From: Paenibacillus sp. FJAT-26967
GTDB lineage: Bacteria > Bacillota > Bacilli > Paenibacillales > NBRC-103111
Reading direction: 5' to 3'
Length of the DNA: 64,000 nucleotides
NCBI RefSeq assembly: GCF_001541095.1
Contig: NZ_LMXH01000005.1
Location: forward strand, 186,001-250,000
Below the pieces are notes generated by a model, which ran no database searches, was not told the DNA's origin, and saw only the letters and a list, made by a program, of their open reading frames with translations. This document shows, one piece after another, positions 24,732 to 32,744 of the stretch. How positions within the stretch are numbered: the first letter of the stretch is position 1; every line of letters begins with the position of its first letter. The position numbers and the translations under genes were made by a program.

Positions 24732-25685
24732 TTAATTATTCGTAATGATTTCAGGTGTTGTCAGCTTGTCGTAGAAATCAACGTACTTATCTTTCTCTGC
24801 TGTATTCCGAAGAGCCATGGCTACACGCGGATGCTCGTTAAGGGTACCAGCAATCATGTAAGGGATAATGTAGCCCCACTCGACTTTCTCGCGCATTGGA
24901 ATCAGATGGTTCTCAATCAGCTCAAGAATAGGACGCACGTCGTAACGCGGGTTTTTGAGGTAGCTGACAATGAGCTCGGTCGGACAGTTTCCTGCTGCAC
25001 GGCCCATTCCATAGACGGAAGTGTCCAGGAATTCAACACCCTTCTCCGCCCCAACGATTGTATTGGAGAATGCGAGCTGCATGTTGTTATGCATATGCAG
25101 GCCGAGTTTTTTCTCGGGAAGCAGACGCTGGAATTTGTTAACCATATAATCGATATCTTTGTGGTTCATGCTGCCGTAGGAATCGACCACGTACACAACG
25201 TCGACCGGGCTTCTGTTAATAAGCTCGAATGCTTCATTAAGCTCGTTCTCCATAACATGGGAAAGCGCCATAATGTTCAGTGTTGTTTCATAACCCATGT
25301 TGTTGAACTTTTGTACCAGCTCCAGCCCTTTGTCCACATCTTTGATGTAAGAAGCGACACGGATTAAATCCAGTTGGCTTTGCTCACGCGGAAGAATGTC
25401 GTTCTCATCCACACGGCCGATATCAACGAGCGCGGAGAGTTTCGTATCCGTTTTCGTCGTGATGACTTCACGCAGGAAGTCTTCGTTCAGAAAACGCCAT
25501 GGACCGGCATTGTCGCTTTTCAGCAGCTTGGCTGAATTTTTGTAACCGATCTCCATATATTCAACGCCGGCTTCATTCAAACCGCGATACATATCCTGGA
25601 CAAATTGCACGCTAAAATCCCAATTGTTGACGAGCCCTCCGTCGCGTATTGTACAATCGAGAATTTTATGCTGATCGTGTTTCAT
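24732..25685 (-). CDS. Aldolase/HMGL-like TIM-barrel protein (DmpG-type catalytic domain)
   Basis: A 317-residue protein with the pyruvate carboxyltransferase/HMG-CoA lyase-like barrel. Evidence: the opening ILDCTIRDGGLVNNWDFS, where the Asp and Arg are catalytic and metal-linked, the mid-strand VDVVYVVDSYGSM, the metal-binding LGLHMHNNMQLAFSN and FLDTSVYGMGRAAGNCPTEL. It lacks the DmpG communication domain needed to partner an aldehyde dehydrogenase. GGAGGGCAACGAA precedes the ATG at 25685; a TTG 15 bases earlier is less likely. Similar stand-alone proteins in Bacillales have no agreed substrate. No pathway neighbours. Confidence 0.85.
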   Translation of the reverse strand: MKHDQHKILDCTIRDGGLVNNWDFSVQFVQDMYRGLNEAGVEYMEIGYKNSAKLLKSDNAGPWRFLNEDFLREVITTKTDTKLSALVDIGRVDENDILPREQSQLDLIRVASYIKDVDKGLELVQKFNNMGYETTLNIMALSHVMENELNEAFELINRSPVDVVYVVDSYGSMNHKDIDYMVNKFQRLLPEKKLGLHMHNNMQLAFSNTIVGAEKGVEFLDTSVYGMGRAAGNCPTELIVSYLKNPRYDVRPILELIENHLIPMREKVEWGYIIPYMIAGTLNEHPRVAMALRNTAEKDKYVDFYDKLTTPEIITNN

Positions 25686-25871
25686 TTCGTTGCCCTCCAA
25701 AGCCTCATCCGGCTCAATATTTTGCTATATTATCACGCATCCCGCACAGCTTGTCAATTCATGACACGAAATTGTTTTGTAAATTTTGTAAAAAAATCAG
25801 GACAGACCTTCTCCGTATACGAAAGTCCGCCCTATTTTCAGAGGAGTGACGCAAAGCTCCTGCTGTCGGTG

Positions 25872-26183
25872 CTACTTGACCAAAATAATTTTCCCGATAA
25901 ATGGAAGCGGTTTCATTCTGCCGTCGTGCGCATTCCGGATTCCGACAACCATGAGCGCAATAGCTGTAATATCAATAAAAGGCATAAGAAGCTGTTCGGC
26001 GGCTGGCGGCAGCGCAGCCAGGAAGATATGCGAACCGATGGCGCACAGAAGTAGAACCAGTCCCTGATTAGCGTGATACATGGCGAACCGGGATTGCCGG
26101 GCAATCATGAGCGGCAGCCAGAAGAACAGATAGGCCGACATAGCGGCATTCTTGTTGCTGTCGATATCAGTAGGATTGTGCAT
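25872..26183 (-). CDS. DUF4870-like small membrane protein
   Basis: A 103-residue protein with three hydrophobic segments and the typical FAMYHANQGLVLLL block after the first (the family's conserved HxxQ near the start of helix 2). GAGGTGTCGTCT leads to ATG 26183. Function unknown. It diverges from the hypothetical gene at 26440. Confidence 0.7.
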   Translation of the reverse strand: MHNPTDIDSNKNAAMSAYLFFWLPLMIARQSRFAMYHANQGLVLLLCAIGSHIFLAALPPAAEQLLMPFIDITAIALMVVGIRNAHDGRMKPLPFIGKIILVK

Positions 26184-26439
26184 AGACGACACCTCACCAC
26201 GCGGAATCGAGATACGTACCTTACAACACCTGTGATACTTCTACTATAGAATATGTTTAACCTGTTTGGGAAGCATTGGACGCACATATTTTTGGAATAT
26301 ACAGTAAATTTGGGGAAGCGCTTAGAATCCGGTTCATCCGGTATCAAAAGACAGGTTCCTGCGGACAATAAATACGACCGCGGTTTCTTGCCAGGTGAAG
26401 AGAATGCTGCGGATTGAACTTATGTGAAAGGATATCTCA

Positions 26440-26886
26440 ATGAGTGATATACCCATTTTCTTTGAATTTCCGCAGGAGCAGGCACTAAGGCTTGCTTATG
26501 ATACGTTATGTGAGCTCGGCTACAGCCCCGGCATAAGTATGGGAACGGCCAAGCCAACGCTGCATATTCATGTGGAGGGTCAAGATTTGTCCTCCGCTTT
26601 GCAGATTGCACAAGCGAGCGGGGGAGAATTACGTGTGAGTGAAACGGAAGATTATCAGGAGACGCAGTTGTACAACTCCGCTTACGATCTGGATCACATT
26701 CGTATTCCCGCACATTTAGTGGCTGATCCGGAGAGCGATGCGGAGGGGAACATACGGGAGGAGCCTGGCGTCAGGGGCCGTTCTAATACAAACCCGGACT
26801 CGGCCGGGTCCTGCGAGGAGCTTCAATCCGGCTTCGATCCTTCAGATGATGACTATGACGGATTTCAGGGCGGTATCCATATTTAA
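26440..26886 (+). CDS. Acidic hypothetical protein
   Basis: A 148-residue acidic, soluble protein. The first 70 residues look folded (IPIFFEFPQEQALRLAYDTL, PTLHIHVEGQDLSSALQIAQ) with an alpha/beta pattern; the rest is acidic and low complexity, ending in DDDYDGFQGGIHI. Start codon with GAAAGGATATCTCA upstream. No known family recognised. A weak hairpin AACGTC...GACGTT lies shortly after the stop. Confidence 0.65.
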   Translation: MSDIPIFFEFPQEQALRLAYDTLCELGYSPGISMGTAKPTLHIHVEGQDLSSALQIAQASGGELRVSETEDYQETQLYNSAYDLDHIRIPAHLVADPESDAEGNIREEPGVRGRSNTNPDSAGSCEELQSGFDPSDDDYDGFQGGIHI

Positions 26887-27012
26887 ATGAGATTTATCTT
26901 GTAAGTGAAAGAACGTCGGCCGCTTGGATGGCTGACGTTTCTCGTTAATGCTGAATACCGGAGCCGCACGGATTGTTATTCTCAATAGTATGCGCCTCGT
27001 TTCAGGCAACCC

Positions 27013-27045
27013 AAAATCCCGATTCTCTTAGGAATCGGGATTTTT
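27013..27045. terminator. Bidirectional terminator
   Basis: AAATCCCGATTC (27014-27025) and GAATCGGGATTT (27032-27043) form a 12-bp stem with a six-base loop, with A-run before and T-run after, between two convergent genes. Confidence 0.92.
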
Positions 27046-27128
27046 AGTCAGTCTTTCGGTAGCAGGCTGTTTTGGACACAGATTGATTGCAGCTTGCTGC
27101 GCGGACGCCTCGCCGCCCAGACAGGATC

Positions 27129-28409
27129 TTATGACTCTGCTGCTGTTCCGGCAGCGAACATAGCCGCATGCTTGCCTGCTGTATATCCGGTTGCAAAAGC
27201 GGCGGTAATGTTATATCCGCCCGTGTATCCATGGATATCCAGTACTTCTCCGCAAAAGAACAGTCCTTCGGCCAGCTTGGATTCCATCGTTTTTGGATCG
27301 ATTTCCTTCAGATTAACGCCGCCGCCCGTTACAAAAGCTTCTTCGATCGAAAGCGTACCGTTTACCCGTACAGGGAAAGCTTTGATCAGCTTACAAAGCT
27401 CCATCCAGTTCTGCTTGGGGATATTGTCGTGGGTAATGGCTTCGTTTAGTCCGGCTTTTTTTAATAGGATAGGAATGATCCGTTCAGAGACGTAGCTTTT
27501 AAGAACGTTTTTGATCGCTTTTTTGGATTCCGCTTTTGTAAGAGCGAGTGTCTCTTCATAAATCTCTTCCGTGTTCTTGTCGGGGAACAGATCGATGGTG
27601 ACCAGGACACTATCTGCCTGGGATTTCACGAGTTCTTTGACGACAAACTGGCTGCAGCGCAGAGAAATCGGACCGGACAATCCGAAATGAGTGAAAATCA
27701 TGTCTCCCCGGTGGGTAATCAGCTTCTTGCCCTTGGCATTCCATACGGTCATAGCAGCCTCACGCAGGGACAACCCCTGAAGCTCCTTGCTTTGGATAAA
27801 AGCTGAGCTGGATGTAAGCGGCACTTCGGTCGGAAATAGATCCGTAATTGTATGCCCGGCATCTTCTGCCCATGCATAGCCGTCTCCGGTAGAGCCCGTC
27901 TGTGGAACGGATTTGCCGCCTGATGCCACGATGACGCACCGGCTGTGCAGGAGCTCGCCCGTTTTAAGGCGCACGCCTTCAACGCAGCCATCCCGGTACA
28001 GAACGCGGTCTACCGGACTGTTCGTGCGGATCTGGACGCCTTGTTTACGCACCTGGCCGACGAGTGTCTCTACAACGGTCTTAGCTTTATCGGTAACGGG
28101 AAACATTCTTCCGTTGTCTTCTTCTTTGAGCGCGATTCCGAGATCTTCAAAAAAAGCGATAATATCATGATTATTAAAATGAGAGAATGCACTATGGAGA
28201 AAACGTCCGTTGCCTGGAATATGGCGGATAAGTTCATCCTGCTCTTTGTTGTTCGTTACATTACATCTGCCGCCGCCGGAAATCCCCAGCTTGCGTCCCA
28301 GCTTATCGCCTTTATCCAACAGAAGGACACGGGCACTGCCTGAACTGGCAGCTACTGCGGCCATTAATCCGGCAGAACCGCCGCCTATTATTATCACATC
28401 GTAAGTCAT
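27129..28409 (-). CDS. HI0933/YhiN-family NAD(P)/FAD-dependent oxidoreductase
   Basis: A 426-residue flavoprotein of the HI0933 (BaiN-like) family. It shows [20 protein letters not shown] with the GxGxxG loop, [20 protein letters not shown] with the family-specific GRKxxxSGGGRCN motif, and the C-terminal [19 protein letters not shown] with the second FAD contact. AGGAGCTTGAT lies before the ATG. The family is widespread; some members reduce bile-acid-like or flavin-linked substrates, but a function here cannot be given. Confidence 0.93.
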   Translation of the reverse strand: MTYDVIIIGGGSAGLMAAVAASSGSARVLLLDKGDKLGRKLGISGGGRCNVTNNKEQDELIRHIPGNGRFLHSAFSHFNNHDIIAFFEDLGIALKEEDNGRMFPVTDKAKTVVETLVGQVRKQGVQIRTNSPVDRVLYRDGCVEGVRLKTGELLHSRCVIVASGGKSVPQTGSTGDGYAWAEDAGHTITDLFPTEVPLTSSSAFIQSKELQGLSLREAAMTVWNAKGKKLITHRGDMIFTHFGLSGPISLRCSQFVVKELVKSQADSVLVTIDLFPDKNTEEIYEETLALTKAESKKAIKNVLKSYVSERIIPILLKKAGLNEAITHDNIPKQNWMELCKLIKAFPVRVNGTLSIEEAFVTGGGVNLKEIDPKTMESKLAEGLFFCGEVLDIHGYTGGYNITAAFATGYTAGKHAAMFAAGTAAES

Positions 28410-28894
28410 ATCAAGCTCCTGAACTCAAATTTTCTTCGATCATATCACGGATCGTTTTCATTTCAAAGAATACCCGGCCGCAGAGGACCGTTCAGAGCGG
28501 GAACAGTTTCTCAAGATCACCAGCGTGCCGCTAAGGTTTGGGTCTGGGCTGGAACGCCTGACATTCTCATACGTATTCATTAGTATGAAGTAAAACGGCT
28601 CTCAGCATTTCCTTGTGCAATGAGAGGAAGAGCATTAAGCGGTTCCGGCTGAGGTGAATACGGTTTACTAGGCTGATGGTTAATCGGGTTTATAGTCATT
28701 GGAGGTAATCGTCCCGTTCTGGCAAGATCTTGACGGCTTTTCCTTAATTAAGGCCTGTGTTGCCCTAAGGTCTGATGCCCTCCCCGACTTAAGTCCAGGA
28801 TCAAAAACCGCCGCGAGTCCGTTTTGGCAGTTGCTGATGTCGTCTAGAATAAGGACATAGAGAACGAACAAAGAAAGGCGGTGACAAACAAAAG
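28410..28894 (+). other. 485-base gap before the envelope-stress cluster
   Basis: No supported gene. An open frame at 28680-28871 on the minus strand lacks a ribosome site. It contains a CCTTAATTAAGG palindrome at about 28742-28753. TTGGCA and TAGAAT near 28824-28850 are separated by only 15 bases and are a poor sigma-A match, so the promoter of the LiaI-like operon is not placed. AAAGGCGGTG precedes the first gene. Confidence 0.35.
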
Positions 28895-29188
28895 ATGAAA
28901 CGAAACCCTAATATGGGCCTCGCGCTCGTACTGATTGTTTTCGGAGCTTGGATGATCCTCAATATGCTGGGCATTCACCTCGGACCGATCATGAGCTATT
29001 TGATCCCAATCGCGATGGTTGTCATCGGATATATGGGCATTAAGAGAGGAAGCAAGCTGGGCTGGGTCATTGCCCTCTTCGGTATCTTTGCTCTTCTGGG
29101 CAAAATGACGACCTTGTTTATTATCCTAATCGCTGTCGCCATGATCGCATTCGGCGTATCGATGCTAAAAGGCACTTCAAACACATAA
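28895..29188 (+). CDS. LiaI/LiaF-type transmembrane protein
   Basis: A 97-residue membrane protein with four short hydrophobic helices and small Gly-rich turns (IVFGAWMILNMLGIHLGPI, IAMVVIGYMGIKRGSKLG, FGIFALLGK), matching the LiaI-LiaF transmembrane domain. In Bacillus, LiaI helps recruit the PspA-like LiaH to the membrane under cell-wall stress. It is the first of four genes in a row, spaced 52, 3 and 1 bases apart, all linked to PspA biology. Confidence 0.8.
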   Translation: MKRNPNMGLALVLIVFGAWMILNMLGIHLGPIMSYLIPIAMVVIGYMGIKRGSKLGWVIALFGIFALLGKMTTLFIILIAVAMIAFGVSMLKGTSNT

Positions 29189-29240
29189 GCCGAACCAGCC
29201 ACTATCCTAACATGCTGATTAAAAAGAAGGTGGTAATAAG

Positions 29241-29900
29241 ATGAGTATCTTAAAAAGAATCCGAGATATAACCGTTGCAACACTGAACGAGCGGTTGGAA
29301 GAAAGTGAAGATCCTATCCGCCTGATCGATCAATACCTTGCATCCAAAAGAGAGCAACTCATGCAGAGCGAACGCTTGCACCAGCAGTGCACGGCACACG
29401 CTACTTCGCTCAGACATCAATACCTCTCCGCTCTTGAAACGAAGGAGAAGCGCGAACAGCAGGCATCGCTGGCCCTTAAGGCAGGCGAAGAGCAGATGGC
29501 CAGGGTTATCCTGCACGAGAAGCTTCAGGCGGAAGAGCGCAGTGATCAGTATAAGAAGCTGTACGAAGAAGCCAGACAATCCGCGGCAGAGCTTGAGGAA
29601 GAGCTCCAAATCATGCGAGCCGACTTCCAGGAAGTGCTTAACAAGCGCGGCTATTATTTGGCCCGTATCGAATCCGCCCGCTTACAACAGCGGATGCACG
29701 CCCGTCTGGGCCACGATAACGGCTCATCGCCCCGCATGTTCTACCGGATGGAAGAGCATGTAAGCGACATTGAGATGGAGACGAACGCTTTGCGTGATGT
29801 CCGCCGCTCAACCCGCGGAGGCTATTCCGAGAATGGTCACCCGGCATTAGAGAAGGAGCTCGAAGCGCTTCGGCGCAAGATTAGTCAGGAGGAGTCCTAA
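29241..29900 (+). CDS. PspA/IM30-family protein, first paralog
   Basis: A 219-residue, almost entirely alpha-helical protein: MSILKRIRDI opens an amphipathic membrane-binding helix, then EDPIRLIDQYL (the family EDP block) and long coiled coils to about residue 180. PspA/Vipp1/LiaH proteins are ESCRT-III-like and coat damaged membranes. AGAAGGTGGTAATAAG before the ATG. It is shorter in the helix 4-5 region than the second paralog, and the two proteins may form mixed or separate assemblies. Confidence 0.88.
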   Translation: MSILKRIRDITVATLNERLEESEDPIRLIDQYLASKREQLMQSERLHQQCTAHATSLRHQYLSALETKEKREQQASLALKAGEEQMARVILHEKLQAEERSDQYKKLYEEARQSAAELEEELQIMRADFQEVLNKRGYYLARIESARLQQRMHARLGHDNGSSPRMFYRMEEHVSDIEMETNALRDVRRSTRGGYSENGHPALEKELEALRRKISQEES

Positions 29901-29903
29901 TTC

Positions 29904-30431
29904 ATGAGAAAACTATACCGCTCGCGTACCGACAAGAAAGTAACCGGGCTTTGCGGCGGACTCGCGGAAGTTCTGAATGTGGATGCGACCCTGCTGCGGC
30001 TGCTTACAGTCGTTGCGGTCTTCATCACCAGCGGTTCGCTGATTCTGCTTTACTTCATTGCCAGCTTTATCGTTCCTAAAGAGCCGGGATTCGATCCTCC
30101 GCGCGGTCCTTACGGCGGCGGCCCCTATGGCGGTCACCCGCATGGCGGCTACGGCGGCAACTATGGCGGCAGCAATTATGGTGCTCAGGGCGGAAATCAG
30201 AACTATAATAACGGCGGCTGGAACGACAAGAATTTCAAGAACTACAAGCAGGAGCCTCCTGCAGGTTCTTCGTATGGAGCGTCCGCACCTAAAGCCGATA
30301 ACATTGACGAAATGATGAAAGATATCGAGAAGAAGGCTATGAAGAAAGAAATTGAAGAGCTCCGCAGTAAACTGGAGCGTCTTGAGAAGCAGCAGAAGCC
30401 ATCTAACAACCAATTCAAAGGAGATGTATAA
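29904..30431 (+). CDS. PspC-domain protein with Gly/Tyr/Asn-rich linker
   Basis: The 175-residue product starts with a PspC domain (residues 1-60, with [20 protein letters not shown] and a transmembrane helix at 35-55). Next comes a Gly/Tyr/Asn-rich repeat region (about 65-115, with runs like [14 protein letters not shown]), then a charged coiled coil (about 125-168, with [19 protein letters not shown]). The coiled coil may contact the PspA proteins encoded on both sides. Three bases separate it from the preceding gene and one base from the next. Confidence 0.9.
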   Translation: MRKLYRSRTDKKVTGLCGGLAEVLNVDATLLRLLTVVAVFITSGSLILLYFIASFIVPKEPGFDPPRGPYGGGPYGGHPHGGYGGNYGGSNYGAQGGNQNYNNGGWNDKNFKNYKQEPPAGSSYGASAPKADNIDEMMKDIEKKAMKKEIEELRSKLERLEKQQKPSNNQFKGDV

Positions 30432-30432
30432 C

Positions 30433-31137
30433 ATGGGAGTTTTTTCGAGAATTAAAGATATGACGAAGGCGTCGATTCATGAGGTATTGGACAAGGTAGA
30501 AGATCCGGTCGTTATGCTCAACCAATATATCCGTGACATGGAAGAGGAAATTGCCAAAGCTGAAGTGACCGTTGCTAAGCAAATCGCCAACGAGCGTAAG
30601 CTGAAGCAGCGTCTGGAAGAAAGCGTGCGCTTGTCCGCTGACCGCGAAGGCAAAGCCGCTGCAGCACTTAAGGATGGACAGGAAGAAGCTGCCCGTCATG
30701 CCCTGGAAGAGAAGCTGTACCACGATGAGAAAATCGCCGAGTTTACAGACCTTCACACTTCCTCCAAAGGACAGGCGGAAGAACTGACTCATCAGCTGCA
30801 CCAGATGAAAGACGAGTACTACAAGCTGCGCAACAAGCGCAACGAACTTGCGGCACGCACCCAACTCGCTAAAGCGAAGAAGCAAATGGCGCAAGTCAGC
30901 TACAACGGTGTAATCGAGAGCGGCAACGCATCGAGAGGCTTCCAGCGCATCGAGGAGAAAATCATTCAGCTTGAAGTTGAAGCCGAAATCTCCCGCAAGC
31001 CTTATGTTCCGGCTTCCGGCTACGGCGTATCCTCTTCAAGCAGCTACAACCCGGCTGATTCTGCAAAACAAGCCAAGGTTGACGAGCAGCTTCAGAAGCT
31101 GAAAGCCAAAATCGGCGGGACTGAAAAGTCCGAGTAG
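30433..31137 (+). CDS. PspA/IM30-family protein, second paralog (LiaH-like)
   Basis: A 234-residue PspA homolog. It begins [20 protein letters not shown] (membrane-binding helix 0), then [18 protein letters not shown], the strongest family signature, and long coiled coils to about residue 190; the tail is Ser/Tyr/Pro-rich with a final helix ([14 protein letters not shown]). AAAGGAGATGTATAAC places the start at 30433, although the frame is open upstream inside pspC. It closely follows the PspC gene and is likely co-transcribed. Confidence 0.93.
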   Translation: MGVFSRIKDMTKASIHEVLDKVEDPVVMLNQYIRDMEEEIAKAEVTVAKQIANERKLKQRLEESVRLSADREGKAAAALKDGQEEAARHALEEKLYHDEKIAEFTDLHTSSKGQAEELTHQLHQMKDEYYKLRNKRNELAARTQLAKAKKQMAQVSYNGVIESGNASRGFQRIEEKIIQLEVEAEISRKPYVPASGYGVSSSSSYNPADSAKQAKVDEQLQKLKAKIGGTEKSE

Positions 31138-31250
31138 TTTAGTAATTCAAGGGGAAGGAGCTCCGGCAATTCTGAGCAGGAATAGCCGGGCCTGCTCCTG
31201 AGCATCACACACCTTTTGCACGAAATTCAACGCGACATTCCATTATGCTT

Positions 31251-31287
31251 GGGCCTTCGGAGATCGGACTCCGGAGGCTCTTTTTTT
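31251..31287 (+). terminator. Terminator of the PspA/PspC operon
   Basis: GGGCCTTCGGAG and CTCCGGAGGCTC pair around a six-base loop (two G-T wobbles) and are followed by seven T. Confidence 0.88.
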
Positions 31288-31403
31288 ATATTCCATGCAA
31301 GTAAAGACTTAGAGCTGCGGGATGACCGGGCCATATGGAAGAGTCCGAATGACGGCGGGCCGGAGGGCGCATACTAGCAGTAAAATGGAAGGGAGATGAG
31401 TAC

Positions 31404-31538
31404 ATGACCCGCAACGACAGCAACAATTCCAAAGCCCAGGATATTCAGGAAAAAGAAAATAAAAACGGAAAGTCAGAGGCCGATCCGACCGGAACTCATG
31501 ACAAGAAATTGAACGGTCCTAATTTTCCTGCTACCTAG
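31404..31538 (+). CDS. Small hydrophilic protein, possible small spore protein
   Basis: A 44-codon frame with GAAGGGAGATGAGTAC before its ATG. The product is rich in Asn, Lys, Asp and Ser with no hydrophobic core and ends in KKLNGPNFPAT. Small, disordered, polar proteins of this kind are common among minor acid-soluble spore proteins of Bacillales, but I do not recognise a specific family. Confidence 0.5.
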   Translation: MTRNDSNNSKAQDIQEKENKNGKSEADPTGTHDKKLNGPNFPAT

Positions 31539-31682
31539 GACAGGAGCCTGATAAACGATTCCAATTTCCATTAATTGGACCGATGAATGAGTTTGCCCTT
31601 TGCTTTCGCCTCCCCCGGCTGTATAATATAAATGGAAATCTAATAATGTCCATGACATTGATCACAGGGGAGTGAACCAATT

Positions 31683-32117
31683 ATGGTGATGTCTTTTGAC
31701 TCATATATGAGAGACATGGTACAGCCAATGCGTGAGGATCTGACCAGAGTCGGCGTGAAAGAACTGCTGACACCGGAACAGGTAACCGAGGCGCTGGAGC
31801 AATCCAAAGGCACGCTGCTGCTTGTTATTAACTCGGTATGCGGTTGTGCAGCCGGTCAATGCCGTCCTGGTGTTGCCAAAGCTCTGCAGAACGAAACAAC
31901 GCCGGACCATTTGTATACGGTTTTTGCAGGCCAAGAGAAAGAAGCGACTGCCAAGGCACGTGAATATCTGGCACCGTATCCGCCTTCTTCGCCGTCTATC
32001 GCGCTGTTCAAAGACGGACAACTGGTGCACTTTATTCAACGTCACCAGATTGAAGACCGTTCCGCTGATATGATTGCCGGCGATCTTATTGACGCATTCG
32101 ATAAATATTGCAAATAA
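31683..32117 (+). CDS. Bacilliredoxin, BrxA/BrxB (YphP/YqiW) family
   Basis: A 144-residue thioredoxin-fold protein that removes bacillithiol from S-bacillithiolated proteins. The CGC active site is in VINSVCGCAAGQCRPG; the rest follows B. subtilis YphP closely (YMRDMVQPMRED, TVFAGQEKEATAKAREY, PPSSPSIALFKDGQLVHFI). An additional Cys occurs four residues after the motif (GQCRPG), where YphP, as I recall it, has LARP. GGGGAGTG precedes the ATG. Presence implies that the organism makes bacillithiol. Confidence 0.95.
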   Translation: MVMSFDSYMRDMVQPMREDLTRVGVKELLTPEQVTEALEQSKGTLLLVINSVCGCAAGQCRPGVAKALQNETTPDHLYTVFAGQEKEATAKAREYLAPYPPSSPSIALFKDGQLVHFIQRHQIEDRSADMIAGDLIDAFDKYCK

Positions 32118-32152
32118 GACAAGCCGAATTACGGCTTAATCTTTTAAAGAAG

Positions 32153-32191
32153 CTCTTTTCCTTTTTTTATTAAAGGGAAGGAGTTTTTTTT
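32153..32191 (+). terminator. Terminator after the bacilliredoxin gene
   Basis: CTCTTTTCCTTT and AAAGGGAAGGAG form a stem with two G-T wobbles and are followed by eight T. A smaller AAGCCG/CGGCTT hairpin lies just upstream (32121-32137). Confidence 0.75.
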
Positions 32192-32324
32192 ATTTGTATC
32201 AAAAGAAGAAATAGAAAGTGAAGGATCGCAGTGAATTCCTGTAAATGGTAGCGGGGAACTAGTATCTTGAGCATTTCAGACTATAGCCACAGCTAGTACA
32301 TTTTCGTTACAGTTACGATATAAA

Positions 32325-32338
32325 GAGAGCGTTTTCAT
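32325..32338 (+). promoter_or_regulatory. Cre-like site upstream of the chitinase gene (distal)
   Basis: The complement reads TGAAAACGCTCTCT, 13 of 14 positions of the CcpA consensus TGWAANCGNTNWCA. It lies about 400 bases before the chitinase. Confidence 0.4.
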
Positions 32339-32601
32339 AACGGCGGCAGAAAGAGGTTAATGTGACTTCCTCATCGCGCTCTATAAGCAGCTTCCGGTAC
32401 AAAACGCGAGTGGGTGTAATAGTGAGCTGAATCCAGGCACGCGGGCGCCTTGCTGTCCAGATAAGACGGCCGTATTCTTTCTTTAAAAGAATACAGGTCT
32501 GATGACATGCAGTCGGTCGCGGATGGCGGTGTGAAAACCTGCTGGTATGGAGGAGGTGAATGAAACTCAATTTGTTAGGCGGTAAGAAATTCAAACTTTT
32601 A

Positions 32602-32615
32602 TGAAAGCGTTTTCT
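32602..32615 (+). promoter_or_regulatory. Cre-like site upstream of the chitinase gene (proximal)
   Basis: TGAAAGCGTTTTCT matches the CcpA consensus at 13 of 14 positions, 130 bases before the start codon. The rest of the 627-base upstream region shows no gene; a minus-strand frame at 32313-32594 is not supported. Confidence 0.5.
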
Positions 32616-32744
32616 TTATCATCCTTATTCCTGTACTGAACTTATTGAGCCTGAGTGCTTACACAAAGTTGGGGCGAATCGTGAATTCATGAATCCGTTA
32701 TTCATAGCTTTACTAGACTAAGTGAGAAAGAAGGGAATATTAAT

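Noticed and set aside
28680-28871. A 63-codon minus-strand frame before the PspA cluster
   Set aside because: No ribosome site and no homology pattern; it lies in the divergent intergenic region.
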